A DNA stretch of 64,000 nt, from positions 142,128 to 206,127 of the forward strand of contig NZ_VOQF01000009.1 in the NCBI RefSeq assembly GCF_007994985.1, written 5' to 3'. Made by a program: the position numbers and the translations under genes. The notes under the pieces are model-generated. The model saw only the letters and a program-made list of their open reading frames with translations. It had not been told where the DNA came from and did not search any database. This document shows, piece after piece, positions 57,461 to 64,000 of the stretch; position 1 is the first letter of the stretch, and the number at the start of each line of letters is the position of its first letter. This DNA comes from Metabacillus litoralis (GTDB lineage Bacteria; Bacillota; Bacilli; Bacillales; Bacillaceae).

Positions 57461-58799
57461 TATCATCCCCCCCGACTGCTTGCTTTGTATCTTGAATTTT
57501 CAAAAGCCTACCATCTTCTAGCTCAATACACCAAGCAGGAGTTAAATTAGCATAGCTTTGCTCAACAGATCCACCTAACTCATATGCTACAAAAATATTT
57601 TTAATATCTAAGTCATTAAAGTTTGCACTATCTACTAATAATTCCTCAACTCTTTTTCCGGACATTAAAGTAGTTGGTTGTGGTTGACTAGCTATTGATT
57701 TATTGAGCTGATATAAAGGTCGATCATAGATCGCAATTTCATTTTGTACCCATCTTTGTGAAATCATTGTTGGCCCATATGGTTCATCAACCGAATTAAT
57801 CACAGGGATAGAATCTAATGACATAATATATGTGATTTTCTGACTCAACTCATCAATATTAAATAATACATAATCATCAGTCCAACCACCATGATCATTG
57901 ATATAGCTAACACTCTGATCTATTAGGTGATTAGGTTCTATTGCATTTGTATCAAATGGAATTGGGTTAACATACCTAACTAAGTGCTGATTAGGGTAAA
58001 TGTTTAACTCTCTCGTTCCATCTGTATAGCGATTTTTTGAAAGGTTTACATCCTGTTTGACTATTCGAGGATTACTAAATAAAGCATTTTTAAATTTCTC
58101 TGCACTAATTTCATTTGTCACATATTGAAAACTATTCAAATTCACTTCATTGACAGGCAGCATGAATTCACTTCCATCATTTGAATAGAAAGCAAAATAT
58201 GCAGGTAGCTCTTCTCTTTGATTAAAAAGATTTGCAACAAATTGATTTGCCGTAGCTAAGTTCACTGATGTTTCAACCATTTTCATCTCATCAGAAGCAA
58301 CAAAATAAACCTTTTGGATTTCATTCTCTTTCGGAACATTTAAAAAGATACGATCAAAATTTATTGATTCATTTTTATCAGAGTCCCAATTAAAAAACGA
58401 TTGAATTGTTTCGACTGGAATTTGATCAAAAAAACGCAATTCAATTTTAGCTTCTTCTAGTCCATGAATCCAATTATTAAATTTTTGCTCTGTAAAGGTT
58501 TGTGAAATTCTTTGGTTACTGCTTGTATACTCCCAATCTTGCATTTCCAACCACAAACCTTCGAGCAAGCTGTTATCTAATGTACTATAGTGATTTTCTT
58601 TTGTATGAATGAAAAGCTGTTGAGGTCGAATTACCTCAAATAACTTACGATTTTCACTACTGATTGGTATCTTTTTTAAAAAATCCTCATCTTGAATTTC
58701 CTGTAAATATGGCTGGAGGCTCCACATATTCCACGTCAAAAACAAACTAATACATACTAAGACAATTAAAATTGCACTTTTAATAGATTCTTTGTTCAT
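57447..58799 (-). CDS. yycH: WalK regulator YycH (WalH)
   Basis: A 450-residue protein with an N-terminal membrane anchor (AILIVLVCISLFLTWNMW) and a three-domain extracellular part. It acts with YycI at the membrane to control the essential kinase WalK. ATG 58799 forms an ATGA overlap with the walK stop, the arrangement usual for this operon; the GTG six bases earlier is less likely. Confidence 0.92.
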   Translation of the reverse strand: MNKESIKSAILIVLVCISLFLTWNMWSLQPYLQEIQDEDFLKKIPISSENRKLFEVIRPQQLFIHTKENHYSTLDNSLLEGLWLEMQDWEYTSSNQRISQTFTEQKFNNWIHGLEEAKIELRFFDQIPVETIQSFFNWDSDKNESINFDRIFLNVPKENEIQKVYFVASDEMKMVETSVNLATANQFVANLFNQREELPAYFAFYSNDGSEFMLPVNEVNLNSFQYVTNEISAEKFKNALFSNPRIVKQDVNLSKNRYTDGTRELNIYPNQHLVRYVNPIPFDTNAIEPNHLIDQSVSYINDHGGWTDDYVLFNIDELSQKITYIMSLDSIPVINSVDEPYGPTMISQRWVQNEIAIYDRPLYQLNKSIASQPQPTTLMSGKRVEELLVDSANFNDLDIKNIFVAYELGGSVEQSYANLTPAWCIELEDGRLLKIQDTKQAVGGDDNGVE

Positions 58800-60619
58800 T
58801 CCCACTCATCCTCTTGATTCGGGTCGTATGGCAATGTAAAGTATACAGTTGTTCCTTGACCCTCTTTACTCTGAGCCCAAATATCTCCTCCATGTGCATA
58901 AACCATTTCCTTAGCAATAGCTAACCCTAAGCCTGTTCCACCTAATTGTCTTGTTCTAGCTTTATCAACTCGGTAAAAGCGATCAAAAATCTTATTTAAG
59001 CTATCCTGAGGTATGCCAACACCCTCATCCTTCACTCGAATCTGAATTTCAGCAGCTAGCACATCAATTGTAAAAGTAACTTTCCCACCTTCTGGAGAGT
59101 ACTTTAGAGCGTTTGAAATAATATTATCTAAAACCTGGGTGATTTTATCAGTATCAATTTCAACATATAGCTCATCTTTTGGAATATTCCTTTTAAACGA
59201 TATATGCTGGGTCTTCGTCATTTCAAAACGATCAATTATTTTATTAATAAAAATTGTGAAGTTAATCCACTCTTTATTTAAGCGATAATCAGTGCGATCA
59301 AGCTTTGAAAGCTGTAGAAGGTCATTTACTAGACGAATCATTCGTTCAGTTTCTGTTTGTGTAACATTTAAAAACTGTGGCGCTAAATCATCATCCTTCC
59401 ATGCCCCATCTGCTAAAGCTTCTAAATAACTTCTCATTGTTGTTAAAGGTGTACGTAGCTCATGGGAAACATTAGCCACAAACTCTCTTCGTTCTTGATC
59501 AATCTTCTCCTGCTCAGTAATATCATACAAAATCGCAATTAACCCTTCAATTTTACCCATTTCCTTTTGAATCGTTGAAAAGTTCACACGTAAAATAAAT
59601 GGTGTTTCAGCTGTACTAAAATCTAGGGTAAAGGATTCCTGTGCATCAACCAAGCTCTCAAATGTGTGTTCATCATCTAGACCTAATAATGTTGTAATAT
59701 TAATATCTTTGATTGTTCCACGTGAAACATTAAGCATTTCTAACGCAGGATTATTCACTAAAATAACTTGTCCAGTGTGATTTGTTGCAATGACGCCATC
59801 TGTCATATGTGCGATAACAGAAGCTAACTTTTTTCGTTCACCCTCAGTCATTGCTTGGGCATCTTCTAACCGTTCTGTTAAATAATTGAACGTTAGAGCT
59901 AGTTGTCCTATTTCATCTTCACCATAAACCTTTACTTTTCTTGAAAAGTTACCATTTGCGAGCTCCATTGCCTGCTTCTTCATATCAGTCATTGGTCTTG
60001 TAATTGTTCTCGCTAAAAATATCCCTAATGCTGCAGTAATTAAAAGTGACAAAATTGTTCCGGTTGCCAAAATCTTGTTAATTATTCTCATCTGCGCAAA
60101 GACTTCTTCCATTGAAGCAGCAATATAAACTGCTCCAATGGTATTTTGGTTTTGGTTCACAGGTAACGTCATAATAACTACCCGCGATCTTGTCTCCTTA
60201 TCAAGGTATAATTTACTATGATCAAGACCAAGAAGTGCTCTTAGAAGTCGATCCTCGGTTGTTTTTTTACCAACAATATCTTTGTTGGTGCTTGATGTAG
60301 CGACAACTGTCTTATTTTTATCTATTACTTTCACTTCAAGTATTTCATCTGTTACAAAATCATCGATAATGGCTGTTATTTCACTCTCTGGTGTCTTCCC
60401 ATCAGTGTACTCCTTTGGATCTCGAGCTAGTTCTTGTTCTATATTATAAACAAACAGGTTGACCCGATTAGTGAGAGATGATTCAAAATTTGCTTTTAAT
60501 GATGTTTCTAATTCACGAACAAAATAGATCCCGATAATTTGCATGGCCAGTATAATAAGTAATACATAGACCATAACAAATTTAAAATGGATAGAACGAA
60601 AAAAACTTACTCTTTTCAT
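58796..60619 (-). CDS. walK: Essential cell-wall sensor histidine kinase WalK
   Basis: A 607-residue kinase: TM1 (~15-35), an extracellular PAS/Cache domain, TM2 (~182-203), HAMP (~204-256), a cytosolic PAS domain (~265-365), the HisKA box FVANVSHELRTPL with His at ~386, and HATPase_c with NALKYSPEGG and the G boxes DEGVGIP and GGTGLGLAI. It phosphorylates WalR to balance wall autolysis with growth. ATG 60619 is chosen as MKRVSFFRSIHFKF matches the family start. Confidence 0.96.
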   Translation of the reverse strand: MKRVSFFRSIHFKFVMVYVLLIILAMQIIGIYFVRELETSLKANFESSLTNRVNLFVYNIEQELARDPKEYTDGKTPESEITAIIDDFVTDEILEVKVIDKNKTVVATSSTNKDIVGKKTTEDRLLRALLGLDHSKLYLDKETRSRVVIMTLPVNQNQNTIGAVYIAASMEEVFAQMRIINKILATGTILSLLITAALGIFLARTITRPMTDMKKQAMELANGNFSRKVKVYGEDEIGQLALTFNYLTERLEDAQAMTEGERKKLASVIAHMTDGVIATNHTGQVILVNNPALEMLNVSRGTIKDINITTLLGLDDEHTFESLVDAQESFTLDFSTAETPFILRVNFSTIQKEMGKIEGLIAILYDITEQEKIDQERREFVANVSHELRTPLTTMRSYLEALADGAWKDDDLAPQFLNVTQTETERMIRLVNDLLQLSKLDRTDYRLNKEWINFTIFINKIIDRFEMTKTQHISFKRNIPKDELYVEIDTDKITQVLDNIISNALKYSPEGGKVTFTIDVLAAEIQIRVKDEGVGIPQDSLNKIFDRFYRVDKARTRQLGGTGLGLAIAKEMVYAHGGDIWAQSKEGQGTTVYFTLPYDPNQEDEWE

Positions 60620-60623
60620 GCTT

Positions 60624-61331
60624 TTAATCCTGTTCTGAATGACGTAAATAGTACCCAACACCACGTCTTGTTACAATCCATGTAGGATGACTTGGGTTGT
60701 CTTCGATTTTTTCCCTTAATCTTCTAACCGTAACATCTACTGTACGTACATCACCAAAGTAGTCATAACCCCAAACAGTCTGAAGAAGGTGCTCTCTCGT
60801 CATTACCTGTCCAATATGCTGTGCAAGATAATGCAGTAGTTCAAATTCACGATGTGTTAACTCAATTGTTTCTCCTCGCTTTGAAACAACATAAGCATCA
60901 GGATGAATTGTGAGTGAACCTATTGTAATTTCATTTGTTTGCCCTTTAGAGCCATTTGTATCGATAGCTTGTTGTCTTCTTAAATTTGCCTTTACACGAG
61001 CTAATAATTCTCTTGTACTAAAAGGCTTTGTAACATAATCATCAGCACCCAGTTCAAGACCTAAAACCTTATCAATTTCAGAATCCTTAGCTGTTAGCAT
61101 AATAATAGGCATTTCGAACTTCTTTCTAACCTCTCGACATACTTCCATCCCATCTTTGATCGGAAGCATAATATCTAATAATAAAAGATCTGGCTTATGT
61201 TCTTCTACCATATCTAATGCTTGTTGACCATCATATGCACAGAATACTGTGTACCCTTCTTTTTTCAAATTAAATTGTAATATATCTGCAATTGGTTTTT
61301 CATCATCAACAACTAGTATTTTCTTATCCAT
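60624..61331 (-). CDS. walR: Essential response regulator WalR
   Basis: A 235-residue OmpR-family regulator: receiver with the acidic pocket KKILVVDDE, phosphorylated Asp53 (LLLLDIMLP), Thr in IMLTAKDSE and Lys in VTKPFSTRE; winged-helix domain with [20 protein letters not shown] and [14 protein letters not shown]. It controls autolysin and wall-metabolism genes. It leads the walRK-yycHIJ operon; its stop is four bases before walK. Confidence 0.97.
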   Translation of the reverse strand: MDKKILVVDDEKPIADILQFNLKKEGYTVFCAYDGQQALDMVEEHKPDLLLLDIMLPIKDGMEVCREVRKKFEMPIIMLTAKDSEIDKVLGLELGADDYVTKPFSTRELLARVKANLRRQQAIDTNGSKGQTNEITIGSLTIHPDAYVVSKRGETIELTHREFELLHYLAQHIGQVMTREHLLQTVWGYDYFGDVRTVDVTVRRLREKIEDNPSHPTWIVTRRGVGYYLRHSEQD

Positions 61332-61567
61332 GCTATCGCCCCTTTACATGACATACATCTAATATGTTAAATGTAACATGTTCACTAATGATAATCATCT
61401 TTTTAACGTTTATTTCCAATAGTTGTATTATAAATAATTTCGTCTATAACCACTAACAAATGATTAAAATAGGTTTGATTTGTTTTTAAAAGTGGTATAG
61501 ATAATTAAATGCTTTCAAAATTCCAGTAAAACCTTACTGTCCATAGATTTCTTACATAACCTAATTG

Positions 61568-61610
61568 AAAAAAGGGACTGACTCAATTTTAATTTGTCAG
61601 ACCCTTTGTA
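61568..61610 (-). terminator. Terminator downstream of the M23 peptidase gene
   Basis: On the minus strand AAAGGGTCTGAC and GTCAGTCCCTTT pair with one mismatch, followed by TTTCAATT. It separates the peptidase gene from walR. Confidence 0.7.
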
Positions 61611-61614
61611 AGCT

Positions 61615-63057
61615 TTATAAATAATCCATTGGATTCTTAAGATTACCATTTTCATATACTTCAAAATGCAAATGAACACCTGTAGAGTTACCAGTAGAGC
61701 CCATAACACCTAACTTCTGCCCTTGTGAAACAACTTGTCCAACAGAAACAGAAATGGACTCAAGATGAGCATATACAGTTCTCATCCCGTTATTATGATC
61801 AATCACAACTTTATTACCATAACCACCGTCAAAGCCTGCAGAAACAACTTTCCCATTATCTGCTGCTTTAATTGTCTTATTACTTGGTCTTGCGATATCT
61901 ATTCCTTTATGTAGCTTGCCCCAACGCTGACCAAGTCCACTAGATACATAACCACCAACTGCTGGCCAAGAGAGGTCTCCAGTACCTCTTGAAGGAATAA
62001 CCTTTGTTCCTTTAACAATAATCTCTTTGACAGGCTCTTTTAATGTTTGCTCACTTACTGTTTCACGTTTCACTTCTGTTCCATTTTCTTTGTAAATCAT
62101 ATAATTTACTAATCTTTCACCATTCACACCTTTTTGAGTGGTTTTCTTTTCCCCTTTAGGCATTGATGAATCTTCTTTTATTTCTGTTTCAAAGGCAATT
62201 GCTTCTTTCTTAGAGCTTTCTTCCTTTGCACTTACTTTAACAAAAGGAGTTAAAATTGTTACATTTAATTCTTCACCAGGTTTAATTAGCGAATCTTCCT
62301 TTAAACCTGGGTTTAACTTTAACAATTCCTCTAAAGAAAGATTATGCTGGTTAGCAATTCCACCTAAAACATCATGATCCTTAACTTTATACTTCTTCTC
62401 TGATAAAGTACCCTTTTTAAGTAAGTTTAAGCCTTGCTCTGCTGTTAGCACTTTATCTGGCGCAACTTTTTGAAGCTCTAGTGAAACCTCTTCAGTGAAT
62501 GTTACGTCTAATAAACGTGACTGTCCTTCTTGAGGAGAGTTTATTGCTATTGGTGCCGTTTTTTGCAATTCAAGAGACTTTAATTCTTCTTCTGATAGAT
62601 AAAGAAGTTTATATTCGTTTAAAACGGATTCAGCTTCTTCACTACTATTAAAATGAGCAACTGCTTCACCATTGATCATCAGTTGAGTAGCTTCAACAAC
62701 AACATCAAGCTCTTTGTTTAAATTTAATACCGTTTCATTATTATCATAAACAGGACGAAACATCTTTTCAGGAATAATTTCGATATCTTCAACAGATAAA
62801 TTTAGATCTTTATGCATTGCTGATGCTGTTTCTATTTTTGTTTTAGTCACTGTACTAATAAGATTTTGGTCATTCACAGATCCCATATATTTCGTGTCTA
62901 AGTAGATATGGTAGACAGTTGATAGTGATTCTTCTGCAGAAGCACTAGTTAATCCTAAGGAAAAGGTAGCCACAGCTATACCTAAAGTAATTTTACTAAA
63001 AAAAGAATTCTTTTTTGGCGATTCACTAGCTACGAATCTATTAGAACGTTTGAACAC
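61615..63057 (-). CDS. LysM-G5-M23 peptidoglycan endopeptidase
   Basis: A 480-residue exported protein: a basic N-terminus and signal segment (ITLGIAVATFSLGLTSASA), an unrecognised region to ~210, a LysM domain (KVKDHDVLGGIANQHNL, ~222-268), a G5 domain (~275-355, rich in Glu/Lys, VKEIIVKGTKVIP) and a C-terminal M23 LytM domain with zinc motifs HKGIDIA and HLHFEV plus YAHLESISVSVGQ. It should cleave peptide bridges in peptidoglycan. Its place just ahead of walR is common in Bacillaceae and fits the wall-homeostasis function of that operon. Confidence 0.9.
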   Translation of the reverse strand: MFKRSNRFVASESPKKNSFFSKITLGIAVATFSLGLTSASAEESLSTVYHIYLDTKYMGSVNDQNLISTVTKTKIETASAMHKDLNLSVEDIEIIPEKMFRPVYDNNETVLNLNKELDVVVEATQLMINGEAVAHFNSSEEAESVLNEYKLLYLSEEELKSLELQKTAPIAINSPQEGQSRLLDVTFTEEVSLELQKVAPDKVLTAEQGLNLLKKGTLSEKKYKVKDHDVLGGIANQHNLSLEELLKLNPGLKEDSLIKPGEELNVTILTPFVKVSAKEESSKKEAIAFETEIKEDSSMPKGEKKTTQKGVNGERLVNYMIYKENGTEVKRETVSEQTLKEPVKEIIVKGTKVIPSRGTGDLSWPAVGGYVSSGLGQRWGKLHKGIDIARPSNKTIKAADNGKVVSAGFDGGYGNKVVIDHNNGMRTVYAHLESISVSVGQVVSQGQKLGVMGSTGNSTGVHLHFEVYENGNLKNPMDYL

Positions 63058-63418
63058 TAATATTTCCCCCTAATTCTAACCTACAAGAAACTTTAGGAAG
63101 CCTCTTACATGTAAACATAGTTCTAAGTCGACATATTATGAGTAATTTTACACTTTACTAATTTACCATAAAACCGGATTATTCTTCTGTTTTCTCACTA
63201 AATTGTAATGATATTGTATTATAAGTTACATTATTTGGCTGTTATATTACGTATATATTACGTGTATTTTGCAGGATTTTGTCATGATGCGGATATTATT
63301 TACTTAATATTTAACAGTTACTTTAATAAGTTGTTAGGTAAAATGGTATTTATCTATTTTTCATATCACACTATACTAAAGCCTGTACAAAAGTACATGA
63401 TAAAACTGACCAAAAAGA
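63058..63418. other. Intergenic region between the M23 peptidase gene and the tRNA cluster
   Basis: About 360 AT-rich bases with no gene I can support. It must hold the promoter of the M23 gene on the minus strand. A tandem TATTACGTATA-TATTACGTGTA near 63245-63266 stands out. Confidence 0.4.
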
Positions 63419-63452
63419 AAAAAAGCATGATTCTAGATGAATCATGCTTTTT
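63419..63452 (-). terminator. Terminator of the tRNA cluster
   Basis: AAAAGCATGATTC and GAATCATGCTTTT pair perfectly around TAGAT, with T-tracts on both strands. Confidence 0.85.
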
Positions 63453-63457
63453 ATGAG

Positions 63458-63530
63458 TGGCTCGGGACGGAATCGAACCGCCGACACATGGATTTTCAGT
63501 CCATTGCTCTACCAACTGAGCTACCGAGCC
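63458..63530 (-). tRNA. tRNA-Phe (GAA)
   Basis: A complete 73-base cloverleaf on the minus strand, starting GGCTCGGTAGCTCAGTTGG. The anticodon loop is ACTGAAAAT with GAA, the T arm has GGTTCGATTCC, and the acceptor stem GGCTCGG pairs CCGAGCC. The CCA end is not encoded. It is the last tRNA of the cluster. Confidence 0.97.
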
Positions 63531-63643
63531 AAATAAGTTTATGCTTCTACTAAGCTTCAAATCTCTTTGTCAGCTATTTTCGCTTATTAAAACCCTGTTA
63601 CTCTACTCATTTAAAATATGTATAAAATAATGTATTACATAAA

Positions 63644-63720
63644 TGGCGGTCCGGACGGGACTCGAACCCGCGACCTCCTGCGTGACAGGCAGGCATTCTA
63701 ACCAACTGAACTACCGGACC
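63644..63720 (-). tRNA. tRNA-Asp (GTC)
   Basis: A 77-base tRNA on the minus strand with encoded CCA. The acceptor stem is GGTCCGG/CCGGACC, discriminator G, anticodon loop CTGTCAC with GTC, and T arm GGTTCGAGTCC. Confidence 0.97.
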
Positions 63721-63842
63721 AAGTTTTTTTCAAGAAGTGAAAATAAACACCCTTGCACTTCATCTTGAAAACAAAGTGAAAATAAACATTTAATCTTACC
63801 TTAAGATAACTATTTTCATATATTCCAAACATAAATATATGA

Positions 63843-63914
63843 TGACCCATACGGGATTCGAACCCGTGTTACCGCCGTGAAAGGGCGGTGTCTTAACCGC
63901 TTGACCAATGGGCC
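63843..63914 (-). tRNA. tRNA-Glu (TTC)
   Basis: A 72-base tRNA on the minus strand starting GGCCCATTGGTCAAGCGG. The anticodon loop CTTTCAC has TTC, the T arm is GGTTCGAATCC, and CCA is not encoded. Confidence 0.97.
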
Positions 63915-63936
63915 GTTATAACATTCTAGTAAAAAA

Positions 63937-64000
63937 TGGTGAGCCATGAAGGATTCGAACCTTCGACCCTCTGATTAAAAGTCAGATGCTCTACCAACTG
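63937..64000 (-). tRNA. tRNA-Lys (TTT), cut by the window edge
   Basis: The 3' 64 bases of a tRNA on the minus strand with encoded CCA. The anticodon loop ACTTTTAAT has TTT and the T arm is GGTTCGAATCC. The 5' acceptor strand lies beyond the window. The order Lys-Glu-Asp-Phe matches the trnY cluster upstream of walR in B. subtilis. Confidence 0.93.

Noticed and set aside
63366..63560. Minus-strand open frame over tRNA-Phe (reads SVAQLVEQWTENPCVGGSIP)
   Set aside because: This is a well-known false protein produced by translating a tRNA gene; the tRNA explains the sequence.

Overview
The window looks like a low-GC, endospore-forming Bacillaceae chromosome (Bacillus/Metabacillus-like). The right end has the conserved Bacillus order running away from the replication origin, all on the minus strand: a tRNA cluster (Lys-Glu-Asp-Phe), an M23 peptidase, walR-walK-yycH-yycI-yycJ, the HtrA-type protease htrC, yyzF and rlmH. 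A SpoVT-type regulator, Bacillus-style strong ribosome binding sites, a SAM-I riboswitch and a perfect Bacillus Fur box agree with this.

Left part (1-40 kb), ordinary chromosome in short operons: the end of an RpiR regulator, a Dabb protein, a YczE-type membrane protein, an Old Yellow Enzyme, a CDF metal exporter, a dimethylargininase-like hydrolase, an MFS transporter, RluF, a PAP2 phosphatase, a DUF421-ClC pair, L-lactate dehydrogenase, an anchored L,D-transpeptidase, malate:quinone oxidoreductase and AhpC-AhpF. These are followed by PurT, then a SAM-riboswitch-controlled amino-acid ABC importer with homocysteine S-methyltransferase just downstream. Next come a monomeric sarcosine oxidase-type enzyme, a Fur-controlled siderophore importer, a Gfo/Idh oxidoreductase, a KtrB potassium channel subunit, a glycosyltransferase/DUF2334 pair, UDP-GlcNAc 2-epimerase and a YqcI/YcgG protein. 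Two families of non-coding, inverted-repeat-ended repeats are scattered here: five copies of a ~340 bp family and two copies of a ~165 bp family.

Centre-right (40.29-53.66 kb), the most interesting part: a composite SCC-like (staphylococcal-cassette-like) island inserted at the 3' end of rlmH. The last codons of rlmH (GEPYHK-stop) recur as att-like direct repeats at 50.03 and 40.29 kb, dividing the island into two units. Unit A (9.7 kb) carries EVE-McrB/McrC, a decayed DUF4839 gene, a SpoVT-like regulator, and a compact restriction-modification operon (small Cro/C1-type regulator, fused double D12 adenine methyltransferase, HNH nuclease). Unit B (3.6 kb) carries an acidic unknown protein, two gene fragments and a large serine recombinase broken by frameshifts. 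Unit B is bounded by perfect 13-bp inverted repeats, and the recombinase reading frame runs through the att site into rlmH.

Limits: all functions come from reading motifs by eye. No database search, folding or alignment program was run.
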